Source: Aquimarina latercula DSM 2041 (GTDB lineage Bacteria > Bacteroidota > Bacteroidia > Flavobacteriales > Flavobacteriaceae). Taken from it: 64,000 nt of DNA. The stretch lies in contig NZ_AUMK01000011.1 of NCBI RefSeq assembly GCF_000430645.1, positions 124,001-188,000 of the forward strand. The letters run 5' to 3'. Position numbers and translations under genes: made by a program. Below the pieces are notes generated by a model that saw nothing but the letters and a program-made list of their open reading frames with translations, was not told the origin of the DNA and ran no database searches. Shown one piece after another: positions 8,645 to 17,445 of this stretch (within the stretch, counting starts at the first letter, position 1; each line of letters opens with the position of its first letter).

Positions 8645-9403
8645 ATGTTTATCATTGTCCTTTTTCTCCTATGTAAAGAAATCAATGCTCAGGAATATAA
8701 AAATATTACTTATCCAACAGATATTGGTAATTATTTATTTTCATTTGATGAACAGACTAATGTAGTTTTTTATGTAAATAGTAAGAATAAGATATTTGAT
8801 AAGGAGGGAAACCAGATTAAAAACCCTAATCAGATAAGGGAAATAATAAAAGAAAATATAGGGGTGATTGATAAAGTATATTTACATTCTGATGCTGTAG
8901 CAAATTATGATATTGTAAATTTAGTAAAAACGTTTGTTGCAAAAGAAGGGATTAAGAATATCGTGTATGTCACTTCTCCGGCTTCAGTTACTGAAATGGG
9001 AAGTGGGGTTTTAGGTACATTACCTATAAAAATTGAAGATAAGAAACAATATAAAGATGTTATTCACAAAGTTAATAGTGAGGACACTAAGAATTATCGA
9101 TTTAAGAATTTAATACTTTTAAATAATGAATTTGTTTTTTTAGGGAATAAAAAAATTAAGATTAAAAGTCGTGTTTATAAAAGATTATGGGATAAAACGG
9201 ATTTTTTGAATGTTAATTTTCATGAGAACTTAAATTATAATGATTATGTAGCGTGGTTGTGTACTAATAATAGCATTAAGTTATCTCGAAAATTACGTTA
9301 TAAGAAAAATCCTATAGTACTTGAACAAATGAGTGTGATTTCAAATAGTAAGAATGGAGAAAAACAAACATTTATTATTAATACTAATTTGAATTTTCCA
9401 TAA
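8645..9403 (+). CDS. Secreted protein with ExbD-like domain (tentative)
   Basis: A 252-residue protein with a short signal peptide (residues 1-15, cleavage near NAQ). Residues about 62-105 read as strand-helix-strand: KVYLHSDAVANYDIVNLV, a helix, then KNIVYVTSP. This resembles the periplasmic ExbD/TolR fold, in which an acidic residue after the first strand precedes a Tyr and the helix leads into a final strand. Unlike ExbD there is no N-terminal anchor, and about 140 Lys/Asn-rich residues of unknown character follow. The resemblance is my inference from pattern only. The gene is isolated between gene-poor stretches. Confidence 0.5.
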   Translation: MFIIVLFLLCKEINAQEYKNITYPTDIGNYLFSFDEQTNVVFYVNSKNKIFDKEGNQIKNPNQIREIIKENIGVIDKVYLHSDAVANYDIVNLVKTFVAKEGIKNIVYVTSPASVTEMGSGVLGTLPIKIEDKKQYKDVIHKVNSEDTKNYRFKNLILLNNEFVFLGNKKIKIKSRVYKRLWDKTDFLNVNFHENLNYNDYVAWLCTNNSIKLSRKLRYKKNPIVLEQMSVISNSKNGEKQTFIINTNLNFP

Positions 9404-9932
9404 AACGGAATACTATTTTGAACACTTTATATCAAAAATATTTTCAAAGTGGAATGCTTAAAAAAATATAAACAATATGTCGATTAGAACAAGTCAATTA
9501 TATTCTTTTGGATTTGTTTTGTCACTTAACGATTAGTATTTATGATGTCGAAAAGCGTAATGAATTGATGCCATTAACGATGTATTATGCGCAAGTGATA
9601 TGTGAATGGAAGACAAGAGTTGCTTTAATTTGGTAATAAGTTTTTAAAATTTATTATAGTATATTTTTAGATAGTACGTATTTATTGGTTTTATTTACTC
9701 ATAAATAATATATAAGAACAAATAGAGAGACGAAAGTTATTACAAAATCATTTTAATAATAAGAAATAGTACTCGTTTTTATTACTATTTTAACTATATC
9801 AAAATTTTGAATAATACAGTCATAATTACGAACATAATAAAGGTTGAAAAATCCCTTGAGAGCACAAATATAAGCATGCGAAATTAGAATTTGTTTTGCT
9901 TTTCGACTATCTTTAGAGTAAAAAGTAATTGG
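9404..9932. other. Intergenic stretch with one possible coding remnant
   Basis: About 530 bases with no full gene. At 9529-9636 (plus strand) a 35-codon open stretch ends in TAA and reads like protein (SIYDVEKRNELMPL then WKTRVALIW), but no start codon fits and no family is recognised, so it may be the end of a lost gene. The rest is very AT-rich. A TATCTTTA box near 9908 resembles the -7 promoter element for the lipoprotein gene that follows. Confidence 0.35.
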
Positions 9933-10472
9933 ATGGTTAGAAGTATAACGATGCTCTTCATAGTAGTTTTATGGAGTTCTTGTAATATTGGAAAACAACA
10001 TGAAAACGCTACTAATGAGATTAAAGGATGGCAAGAAATCTACAGAAATGATAGCGAAGGAAATCCTTTGTCCGGGGATATAAGTGATTTAAAAAAAGCA
10101 GTTCGTCAAGGTTGTAACATTAGAGTAGGTTGGGGGATCTATAATGAGTACAAAAAAGACGGACTAAAGCAAGTTATTACTGTAGAGCATACTGCACAAG
10201 CTCAATTTATGACCATTAGTAAAGGTCATGTTTTTGCTCAATTATCAGAAATTATGGGCCAAGCACCCTCTAGAGAACTACCTCATTTAAACTTAATAAA
10301 AACACATTCTTGGTATTCTATTTTAGGAACAACCGGAGAAATGACACAAGTATACCTTGATAACAAAGATGTAAATCAAAGTGATGAGTTTTCGGATAAC
10401 GTAAAAATGATCTGGTATGTTAATGTCAATGATTGTGATTACAGTAAAAATGATGACCAACCACTATATTAA
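9933..10472 (+). CDS. Lipoprotein, hypothetical
   Basis: The frame extends upstream to a TTG, but the ATG at 9933 places a lipoprotein signal at the start (hydrophobic MLFIVVLW followed by S-S-C); the mature protein has about 160 residues. No known domain is recognised. It contains a conserved-looking core with HTAQAQFMTIS, a histidine-rich HLNLIKTHSWY stretch and a second Cys in the NDCDY ending. It is 12 bp upstream of the DUF302 lipoprotein, so the two probably form a transcription unit. The role is unknown. Confidence 0.6.
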   Translation: MVRSITMLFIVVLWSSCNIGKQHENATNEIKGWQEIYRNDSEGNPLSGDISDLKKAVRQGCNIRVGWGIYNEYKKDGLKQVITVEHTAQAQFMTISKGHVFAQLSEIMGQAPSRELPHLNLIKTHSWYSILGTTGEMTQVYLDNKDVNQSDEFSDNVKMIWYVNVNDCDYSKNDDQPLY

Positions 10473-10484
10473 ACCAAACTCACT

Positions 10485-11000
10485 ATGAAAAGAATAGTTT
10501 TTTGCTTTGTTTTTTATATACTCCTATTTTCTTGTAATCAAGTTAAAAAGGATACGTCTAATAGTGCGCAACCTGAATTAGAAAAACAAATGGAAATTAC
10601 ACCGAAACAAGGAATTATAACAAAACAAAGTACTAACACTTTTGATGATACCTATAATAAATTGGTAACAATTATTGAAGATAATCCGAATCTAAAAATC
10701 ATAGCGCAATTAGATCATCAGGCAAATGCGGCATCTGTTGGATTAGAGTTAAATCCAACTAGAATTATAATGTTTGGAAATCCTAAATTGGGAACTCCCT
10801 TAATGCAAAGTGCTCAAACTACAGGATTAGATCTACCACAGAAAATTTTGATTTTTCAGGATGATTCCGGTATTGTGAAAATTTCTTATAACGATCCTAA
10901 ATACTTACAGCAACGTCATGATATAGATGATATCGAAGAGGTACTAAATAAGATAAGTGGAGCGTTGGATAAAATTACTTCGGCTGCAGCAGGATTATAA
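10485..11000 (+). CDS. DUF302 domain lipoprotein
   Basis: A 171-residue lipoprotein (lipobox L-F-S-C near residue 17). Residues about 50-150 are a DUF302 domain: a first strand with the ST-N-TFDDTYNKL pattern, the DHQANAASVGLEL strand, the hallmark IIMFGNPKLGTPLM, and the D-LPQKILIFQD block followed by a Tyr-Asn-Asp-Pro-Lys-Tyr-Leu motif. DUF302 proteins are small and often periplasmic; no activity is established. It follows the previous lipoprotein by 12 bp and faces a minus-strand gene downstream. Confidence 0.85.
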   Translation: MKRIVFCFVFYILLFSCNQVKKDTSNSAQPELEKQMEITPKQGIITKQSTNTFDDTYNKLVTIIEDNPNLKIIAQLDHQANAASVGLELNPTRIIMFGNPKLGTPLMQSAQTTGLDLPQKILIFQDDSGIVKISYNDPKYLQQRHDIDDIEEVLNKISGALDKITSAAAGL

Positions 11001-11054
11001 TCATACTTAGTTTTTTTATAATATTTTGAGAATGAAATTTACTTGTATCCACGA

Positions 11055-11399
11055 CTAATTCTGGACTTTTACTTTGATAGGACCACCACTGGAAACATAG
11101 CTTCCGCCGATTTCATCAATGTTGACATTTAATTCCTCGCTTGTGCTGACTTTATTAATGTCAATTTTGAGTTTATCGTAGGTACTAATACTCTTGATAT
11201 TTACATCTAGTTCCTCGTTTGTTGCTAATTTAACTGTGATCGTTCCGTCTTCATTAATAGGAATCAATCCATAATTTGGTAATATAGAGTTGTCATTAGC
11301 GTATACTTTTGGTATAATATCAATGTCTTTTATTGCGATAATGCTTAAAGCAATTGCAATAATTGTTAGAATAGATTTTGTATAGGTATCAGTTTTCAT
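11055..11399 (-). CDS. Small secreted or anchored protein with internal repeats
   Basis: A 114-residue protein with an N-terminal hydrophobic segment (about residues 9-24) that is either a signal peptide or an anchor. The remainder is Asp/Ile/Asn-rich and carries two near-copies of a ten-residue unit (EELDVNIKSI and EELNVNIDEI) about 30 residues apart. It ends near a Gly/Ser stretch. No family is recognised with confidence. It follows the patatin gene by 57 bp in the same direction, so it may be the last gene of that operon. Confidence 0.55.
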   Translation of the reverse strand: MKTDTYTKSILTIIAIALSIIAIKDIDIIPKVYANDNSILPNYGLIPINEDGTITVKLATNEELDVNIKSISTYDKLKIDINKVSTSEELNVNIDEIGGSYVSSGGPIKVKVQN

Positions 11400-11456
11400 A
11401 ATATGATGTTTTTTTTATAGTATACCAAAAACTACACCGATATATTATATGATAAA

Positions 11457-14348
11457 TTAACGAAGTAATTTTTTATCTAACGACTCTGTTTGTTCTTTAA
11501 AATACCACCCTTCTGTTAGTTTTTGTAAATCAATCTCTAATAATGGATTTACGTGGTAATTGATATTCTTTAATGAATAATGCAAAGCAGTTGAAGCATT
11601 ATTTATTGAATTGTTTAAAAGTGGTAGATTAAATCTGTCAATTCTCATTTCTGTAATAATATCTGTATAATTGTTTTCGAGAGCGATCCGTTTATTTTCT
11701 GGATTCAGGTTTCCATCAATATCATTAGGCATTTTCACTTTGTTAGAAAGTGATAACCCAAGTCGTTGTATAAATTGAGAATTTATTTTTAAAGAATCTG
11801 CATTTTGCGATATGGTATCTGCATGAATTGAATTCTCTTGTTTTATATATTCTAAAAGTGACACCTGAAAATAATACTGATATCTAATTTTATTGTCCGA
11901 TGTTTCTATTGTATGTTCTATGGACTTTCGTTTTTTTATAGAATTATCGGAGCACCTTATTAAAAGTTTTTTATTGAGCTGTGTATCACTTAAAATTGAA
12001 ATCGTTACGGCTTCTAATGGCATATAATTGATAACATCTACATTTTTACTGATGATATCTTTCAAAATATTAGAACCACGCCAAGGTGATTTCTTAAAAA
12101 TAGAGGATGCTAATAGTCCAATAGATACGAATGGCATAGCAATAGTTCCCAATAATGATGTTGCTACAAAAGGGACTTTTAATAATATAAATTTTAAGTA
12201 TTTATTACTTAATAAAACTCCTTTTATACGCGCAATAGATGGATCAAAAAGGTTGTTTTCTAGTTCATGAGTATATTGATTTTTATTATTAAAAAAATCG
12301 ATGCTTTTAATTTTATTGGTAAGCTGATTTTCTAGGCTAGAAAAACCTTCATTAGCAATGAAAGGACGTTCTGGTCTAAACCCACCAGTAGTTTCTTTTA
12401 GAGATAATAGAGTGCTTAAACGAGCAAATTCAAAAGCATATTTCCTAGCTTTTATAGATGCAAACCCACCAAAAGCCTCAATTTCACTTCCTGGTAACTC
12501 TATGGTGTTTAGATTTTTATTAATTGGTAGTATTGCTGCGCGATATGCATTTTCATTTTTTCCATCTGTATTTAATGCAAAATCAGCGATTACTTTAAAT
12601 ACTGTCTGAGCAAAAATGTTTTTATCCTCTTTCTTAGTTAGTTGAAGTTTTTCATATACTTTATCAATCTTAAGAGGTTCTGATTTTCTAATTTTTTCGT
12701 CAATAAGATCTTTAAGAGCTAGTAAATCTTCTTGAAGTATTTTAATACAAGTATTTTGATCACCATTTTTGTTATCGCAGTTCTTTTTAATTTCTGATAA
12801 GAAATATATCATAGGATCTCTGGTACCTAAAGATATGATTCCGTTTTTGAGATTTTTAGCAATTTTATTGAAAGCGGTAGCAATAATTTCAATATTTAGA
12901 TTACTACTCATATCACTATTAGCGTCTAGATAATTGAAGATAGTGTTTCGCAGTTCGAAATTTTCTTTTATGTCAATGATTTTATGTTCTTCTTTGATAC
13001 TACCTTGGTTTGTTAAAACACCTAAAATACTAGAAGTGTTCCCCAGAAGTTTACCTAATTCTTTTTTGAAAGTTACTTCGTGGTTGGACATTTTAATGGG
13101 GGAGAAGGCCGATACTTTAAATGAATGATATTGTTCTTTTCTAACAATTGGATCTACAAATAGAATGAGTCTTTCTTCGTTTTGGGTAATTCGTCCAAAA
13201 TCTTGAAAAGTTCCTATTTTAAATGCTTCCCGAATCGGTTCATTATTGAAAGTTCCTCCATCAATATATGGGAAATTGAAGCTGTTATAGTCTAGTGTAT
13301 TTTCTCCTTCTTCTGCAAAAAAACTATTTTGTTTAAAGGTGGTATTATTCTTAGATGTATGAGTGTCGATTTCGTTTTGTATTTTGATGAAAGAAGATGG
13401 CCAGTTTGTGTTATTATCATTATCACCAAACTCTTGTTTAAACCTTTTTAAGACTACGGGTTCAAAAGCAATAGGAAACGCTCCACAGCCAAGTGCAGAA
13501 GCCGAAATTGTCGCCCAGGCGGATTGATCAGTCATCTTAAAATGTGTTGGGGTATTTGGATCGGGAGTATTACAAAATTTTAACCATCTAGAATCTGTTT
13601 CTTTTTGCGCTTTTTGCACTTCGTTTTCATCAAACACAAAATCTATAACACGTAATTCCGAATGATTTTCTGACCCTACAGATTTCAAAAAGTTTTGCTG
13701 TAATCGATCCTTGTTGGAATTACCGTTTTTAAAAAAATCTATCTCAATTGGTAATAAATTGGTTAAGGAACAAGCAAAAATGACTCGTTTAGGATCTAAA
13801 AGCTGTCTTCTAGAAATATCTACTCCATCAGAAGCCATTAAATATTTTTTGGTAAGATCTTCTAGAAGTTTTCTGTCTAGTAAAGAAAAAGATTCATTAG
13901 GTTTTGGATCATAGTCATCCTGAGCTTTGGAACCGTATAGTTTTAAGGAGTTCACTTCTTCTACCCATAATTTATATTGGATCTTTTGAGCAAGTTGTAA
14001 TGCTTTTAATGTTTCAAACTTATCTTTGTATTCTTCTGCTTTCGAAATATCTCCGTTAAAGTAGTCTCTTATAATTTCATCAAGTAATTCTTTCTGGGTA
14101 AGTTGCTCACTAAATAGTGGCATCATTGCTTGGTAATCAATAAGGCATTTAAGCATTATAGTCAAAGCAATTGCGCCGGCGCTAGCTCCACTCATTCCAT
14201 CAACGATTATTTTATCATAATCATTTTTGTTTTTGTCTTTACCATAAAGCACTAATAATTTTAATGCCTCGGTTAATGCCGAACCAGAAAAAGAACCTAA
14301 AGAGACTCCTCCTCCCATTGCCAGACAGACACGAAGTGTTTTTCCCAT
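11457..14348 (-). CDS. Large patatin-like phospholipase
   Basis: A 963-residue protein. The N-terminal region is a patatin domain: the oxyanion motif AMGGGVSLG at residues 10-18, the nucleophile elbow G54-A-S56-A-G58, and the catalytic Asp in D363-G-G. The two catalytic residues are therefore about 300 residues apart, with long insertions. There is no signal peptide. About 570 residues follow the Asp without a recognised domain, with a strongly hydrophobic double segment at about 720-750 that could enter a membrane. Family knowledge predicts Ser-Asp dyad lipid acyl hydrolysis. It is the downstream gene of a four- or five-gene operon of envelope-type proteins, which suggests a role in membrane lipid handling (inference). 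Confidence 0.85.
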   Translation of the reverse strand: MGKTLRVCLAMGGGVSLGSFSGSALTEALKLLVLYGKDKNKNDYDKIIVDGMSGASAGAIALTIMLKCLIDYQAMMPLFSEQLTQKELLDEIIRDYFNGDISKAEEYKDKFETLKALQLAQKIQYKLWVEEVNSLKLYGSKAQDDYDPKPNESFSLLDRKLLEDLTKKYLMASDGVDISRRQLLDPKRVIFACSLTNLLPIEIDFFKNGNSNKDRLQQNFLKSVGSENHSELRVIDFVFDENEVQKAQKETDSRWLKFCNTPDPNTPTHFKMTDQSAWATISASALGCGAFPIAFEPVVLKRFKQEFGDNDNNTNWPSSFIKIQNEIDTHTSKNNTTFKQNSFFAEEGENTLDYNSFNFPYIDGGTFNNEPIREAFKIGTFQDFGRITQNEERLILFVDPIVRKEQYHSFKVSAFSPIKMSNHEVTFKKELGKLLGNTSSILGVLTNQGSIKEEHKIIDIKENFELRNTIFNYLDANSDMSSNLNIEIIATAFNKIAKNLKNGIISLGTRDPMIYFLSEIKKNCDNKNGDQNTCIKILQEDLLALKDLIDEKIRKSEPLKIDKVYEKLQLTKKEDKNIFAQTVFKVIADFALNTDGKNENAYRAAILPINKNLNTIELPGSEIEAFGGFASIKARKYAFEFARLSTLLSLKETTGGFRPERPFIANEGFSSLENQLTNKIKSIDFFNNKNQYTHELENNLFDPSIARIKGVLLSNKYLKFILLKVPFVATSLLGTIAMPFVSIGLLASSIFKKSPWRGSNILKDIISKNVDVINYMPLEAVTISILSDTQLNKKLLIRCSDNSIKKRKSIEHTIETSDNKIRYQYYFQVSLLEYIKQENSIHADTISQNADSLKINSQFIQRLGLSLSNKVKMPNDIDGNLNPENKRIALENNYTDIITEMRIDRFNLPLLNNSINNASTALHYSLKNINYHVNPLLEIDLQKLTEGWYFKEQTESLDKKLLR

Positions 14349-14441
14349 GATTTATTATTTTATGTTGTTTTTATAAAATCTATCTCCGTTTTATTTATCA
14401 TAAAGTGGAGTTGCAATCTTCAACATGTAAAATGGGTGTTC

Positions 14442-15332
14442 TTAATCTCGATTTATATATCTCGATTTTCCCATTTTTTGCTGAGCTTGAGGGATCGATG
14501 GGGACGCTTGGGGATTAGATGGAGATGTTGTGTTTTGAGCAGGTTTTTCTGCATTTGGATCAGGATTGTCACTATCCGAATCAGCGGCGGGATTTGGATT
14601 ACTTGGATCGGGTTCTTCGGTAATACTCTTTGGTTTTTCCAAAGTCTGAGCAGGAGAAATCCCAAATAATGTTCCTGCTGCAGCTTTTAATCGCTCTGTA
14701 AATTCTTGTGATGCAAAACCCGAAATAATAGCAAGACTCATAAAGGAAACCATTCCTCTAAAAGATATATACTCATTGTCATAGGTAGGATTTGCAGTCG
14801 AAGAAATAATTAAGTGTGATATGAAAAATATTAATAATCCAGATATTGCTGCGGTTAATGGTCTTATTAAATAGGGAATAAATAAGTGATCCGGGAACAT
14901 TTTTTCTTCACGATAAAACTCAAAAATTCCACGTAGATTTGCTAGTACTCCTCCTAACATACCTGCTAAAAACATAACGACCAACATATCTAAGAAATTT
15001 ACGGGTTCAACTTCTTTTTCTTTTTCCTTTAATGATGAATCTTTTTTCTCAAGATCTGTTGAAACTGATAAGTTTACTTTTGTTTTAGATAAGGTAGTTT
15101 TAGAGGTATCTCTTATGATCGTATCTATTTTTATGGGACTAGCGGGCATTGGTTGTATGTTAACCGAAGAAGAATCTTCAACTGTTTTGGCATTTTCACT
15201 TAATCTATTATGTGTATGTTCTTCAGTGAAAAAATCCTTATCATATACGAGAACATAAAAATAACTATATAGCAATAATACCGAAGTTATTGCTAGAACA
15301 ACATTGTAAATGATTGTAACAGTTGGTTTCAT
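14442..15332 (-). CDS. Four-helix membrane protein, hypothetical
   Basis: A 296-residue protein with predicted membrane helices at about residues 6-28, 112-132, 150-172 and 187-205. Between helices 1 and 2 is a hydrophilic, Ser/Lys/Glu-rich domain of about 80 residues; after helix 4 a Pro/Asp/Asn/Ser-rich low-complexity tail of about 75 residues (EEPDPSNPNPAADSDSD). No family is recognised. It lies between the beta-barrel candidate (12 bp gap) and the patatin (93 bp gap), in the same operon, so it may be the inner-membrane part of an envelope-spanning assembly (inference). Confidence 0.65.
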   Translation of the reverse strand: MKPTVTIIYNVVLAITSVLLLYSYFYVLVYDKDFFTEEHTHNRLSENAKTVEDSSSVNIQPMPASPIKIDTIIRDTSKTTLSKTKVNLSVSTDLEKKDSSLKEKEKEVEPVNFLDMLVVMFLAGMLGGVLANLRGIFEFYREEKMFPDHLFIPYLIRPLTAAISGLLIFFISHLIISSTANPTYDNEYISFRGMVSFMSLAIISGFASQEFTERLKAAAGTLFGISPAQTLEKPKSITEEPDPSNPNPAADSDSDNPDPNAEKPAQNTTSPSNPQASPSIPQAQQKMGKSRYINRD

Positions 15333-15344
15333 GATTAAAAACTC

Positions 15345-16382
15345 TTATTTTTTAGCTTGACTAAAGTTCCATTTTATTCCTGGTTTTAATATAACATCCT
15401 CATCACCGGTGATAGCGTTTGTTTCTTTTTTGAGTGATACAAATAGTGTAATACTTGGTATAAGATATGCTTCTGCATACCCGCCGAAATCAATACTTTC
15501 TTTCATGCTGTCATGGTAAATCTCGGCAGATAGAATTAATTTCTGTCCATATTTTCTTAATGCAATCCCGCTAATCAAACCATCATTATCCGTGGTCTGT
15601 GGTGTTTGATCATATCGATATATGATCATTCCGTTAATACTCATCCCACTTTTACCTAAATCATATTGTCCCACCAACCAAGCTTGATGTCTATAGGTAA
15701 CAATACTATCTGTTTTAAAAGAATTATCTCTAGCTCTTCCGGCAATCGCATAACCAAGAGCAAGCGAACCTCCAGCTTTTTCCATATAGCGTGTTTTAGC
15801 ATTGATGTATGCTTGTTTTAATGCTGGATTGTCTACTATAGTTCCTTGGTCGTCAGAATTCATAGGTCCTGGTTCGTCAGAGTCGTTTGGAAGAAGAGCA
15901 TTGTCAATATCTTGTCCTAGTTGTTGGTCAAATATGATGTCTTTACTGTCGAAAAGAGTAGCTCTTATCCCTCCAGAAAATAATAGGTCATCCGGAAAGT
16001 CCATTGAATTTATGGTCGCAAATGAGAGTTGAAGATTTGCTAGAAATCTCTTTCCATAATTATTTCGATATTCTTTTACGTTTTTTAATCTCCCTCCAAA
16101 TGTGAAATATGGGTTGAAATCAAAAGCTAATCCTGGACTAACTTCATTTCCGCTAAGAAAATTACTAGCCAATTGTGTAATAATTTCTTGAGGAGTACTA
16201 GCACGCATAACAGTAGTAGGGTTAGCATCTAGTACAGCAAAAGCGGGGCTTTCAGGAACATTATAGTCTAGTTTAAAAGAATATGCTTCCTGATTATCGC
16301 CTGGCTGTTCAACATCTTGCGAATACCCTGTGAGCATTATCAAGAGTATCAAAATTGAGCAACTTATTCTGTATCTTTCCAT
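15345..16382 (-). CDS. Exported protein, probable outer-membrane beta-barrel
   Basis: A 345-residue protein with a signal peptide ending near GYSQ (residues 19-22). The mature region has repeated amphipathic strands separated by short turns (FNPYFTFGGRLK, NLQLSFATI, LFSGGIRATLF, GGSLALGYAIA, KLILSAEIY, FGGYAEAYLI, ITLFVSLKKE) and ends in a strand GIKWNFSQ, a pattern expected of a small barrel. No known family is named with confidence. Its start overlaps the upstream gene end by 19 bp, showing tight translational linkage. It is probably the outer-membrane component of the patatin operon (inference). Confidence 0.65.
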   Translation of the reverse strand: MERYRISCSILILLIMLTGYSQDVEQPGDNQEAYSFKLDYNVPESPAFAVLDANPTTVMRASTPQEIITQLASNFLSGNEVSPGLAFDFNPYFTFGGRLKNVKEYRNNYGKRFLANLQLSFATINSMDFPDDLLFSGGIRATLFDSKDIIFDQQLGQDIDNALLPNDSDEPGPMNSDDQGTIVDNPALKQAYINAKTRYMEKAGGSLALGYAIAGRARDNSFKTDSIVTYRHQAWLVGQYDLGKSGMSINGMIIYRYDQTPQTTDNDGLISGIALRKYGQKLILSAEIYHDSMKESIDFGGYAEAYLIPSITLFVSLKKETNAITGDEDVILKPGIKWNFSQAKK

Positions 16383-16807
16383 AAGTCAGATGTTGAGAAA
16401 TTATCATTAATAAGATGCTTGAAGATTACGTGATTTCCAAATTTTAATTGTTTTCCATCAGAACATTTAGGTACAAGGCGTGAAGAATCTTTTGTCCATC
16501 GTTTTTCCTCGTCTTGAATTACTGTAATGCTGAATTCTCCTCGCTCCACATTATTGATCATGGAACAAGCATTGATAGACCAAGCAAGAGAATCATTTTC
16601 AATATCACTTGGTTTTTCTAGAAGAATAAATTCATCTACGCCATCGTCTCCAGTAATTACATTAAATTTTTCTTTCTTTTCCCACTTTCCATTCTGCAAT
16701 TCCCAAAGAATAAATATGGAACCAGATCTAATTCCATTATTAGCGGTTACCTTAACCTTTAAGGGACCTCCATCAGGGTCAATTAAACAATAATTTGATT
16801 TTGGCAT
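16364..16807 (-). CDS. Hypothetical protein, first gene of patatin operon
   Basis: A 147-residue protein without signal peptide or membrane helix. It is beta-rich in appearance, with alternating polar/aromatic stretches (GSIFILWELQNGKWEKKEKFNVI) and three cysteines (C7, one in NACSM, one in PKCSDG). No family is recognised. It overlaps the next gene by 19 bp and heads a same-strand operon with the barrel candidate, the membrane protein and the patatin. Confidence 0.6.
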   Translation of the reverse strand: MPKSNYCLIDPDGGPLKVKVTANNGIRSGSIFILWELQNGKWEKKEKFNVITGDDGVDEFILLEKPSDIENDSLAWSINACSMINNVERGEFSITVIQDEEKRWTKDSSRLVPKCSDGKQLKFGNHVIFKHLINDNFSTSDLWKDTE

Positions 16808-16854
16808 GACGGGTATGGTTTTAAGTTATTGATACTTTTTTGGTTGATTAAATT

Positions 16855-16862
16855 CAAATATA
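16855..16862 (-). promoter_or_regulatory. Candidate -7 element of the patatin operon
   Basis: On the minus strand this reads TATATTTG, a full match to TAnnTTTG, about 50 bp before the ATG at 16807. No clear -33 TTG is found at the normal distance, so activity may depend on an activator; a pair of palindromic boxes lies about 130-180 bp further upstream. Confidence 0.45.
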
Positions 16863-16993
16863 GATGGGGACTTATTTTATATTTATAACTTCAGTACACT
16901 ATGAATACCAAGATTCATTGTATAATTATATATGGTATGAAACTACAAATTAAATCCGAATCTAAATTACATTAAAACCGTAATGTTTGTATC

Positions 16994-17037
16994 AGGTAAA
17001 TACCCCTATTTTCATTCAAAAAAATAGGTAAATACCC
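16994..17037. repeat. Paired GGTAAATACCC boxes (candidate operator)
   Basis: The 12-mer AGGTAAATACCC occurs at 16994-17005 and again at 17026-17037, start-to-start 32 bp, about three helical turns. Each contains the near-palindrome GGTA-AA-TACC. The pair lies upstream of the patatin operon (minus strand). The spacing suggests two dimer sites on one DNA face. No matching regulator gene is adjacent. Confidence 0.5.
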
Positions 17038-17073
17038 TTTTAACAAATGACCCTTGTATGCAATAAGTTGATG

Positions 17074-17376
17074 TTACCAATTAGTAATTTGAGAATTGGT
17101 TTTAGAGATTTTTATTTCTAAAAATATGGTGTCTACTTTTTTGTAGCTATGAATTCCGTTTTTACTATTTGTAATTCTTTTCTTATTTCTTCGAATTTGT
17201 CTTTTTATTTTCTTCCATTCCTTATCATTGTATACTACTTCACTATTTTCATTAGTTACTACTATAGTATTATGAGGAGTGTCTTCTACTGTGTTATTTT
17301 TTTCTGTGTTAGCTTGTCCAAATGCGTTTTGACCAAACCAGATCAAAACTACTATGATTACCATTTTAAATTTCAT
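17074..17376 (-). CDS. Small secreted protein (paralog of the 17581-17985 product)
   Basis: A 100-residue protein with a signal peptide (cleavage near FGQA, residue 20). The mature part is highly basic and contains D-K-E-W-K-K-I-K-x-Q-I, a K-K-R-I block, V-D-T-I-F and a C-terminal Trp. The same series, in the same order, is present in the 134-residue neighbour, so the two are paralogs. No known family is recognised. The small size, export and duplication suggest an envelope or extracellular accessory factor (inference). Confidence 0.6.
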   Translation of the reverse strand: MKFKMVIIVVLIWFGQNAFGQANTEKNNTVEDTPHNTIVVTNENSEVVYNDKEWKKIKRQIRRNKKRITNSKNGIHSYKKVDTIFLEIKISKTNSQITNW

Positions 17377-17445
17377 AACTTTTCTTTTTTTTATAATGGG
17401 TTGATTTTCAGATGCTAATTTACGTTATATATAAAGTTGTTTCTA

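Noticed and set aside
11457..14348. Patatin as a CBASS-type anti-phage effector (CapV)
   Set aside because: No cyclic nucleotide synthase or other defence gene is adjacent, and the partners look like envelope proteins.
14436..14669. 77-codon plus-strand frame inside the minus-strand membrane protein gene
   Set aside because: It is the antisense shadow of the low-complexity Pro/Asp tail; no independent support.
16994..17037. Direct repeat as a minimal CRISPR array
   Set aside because: Only two 12-bp units with AT-rich spacer and no cas genes; an operator pair fits better.
17149..17418. 89-codon hydrophobic frame opposite the 100-residue secreted protein gene
   Set aside because: Antisense frame over a gene with a clear signal peptide and a paralog; Phe/Tyr richness reflects the Lys/Asn codons on the other strand.
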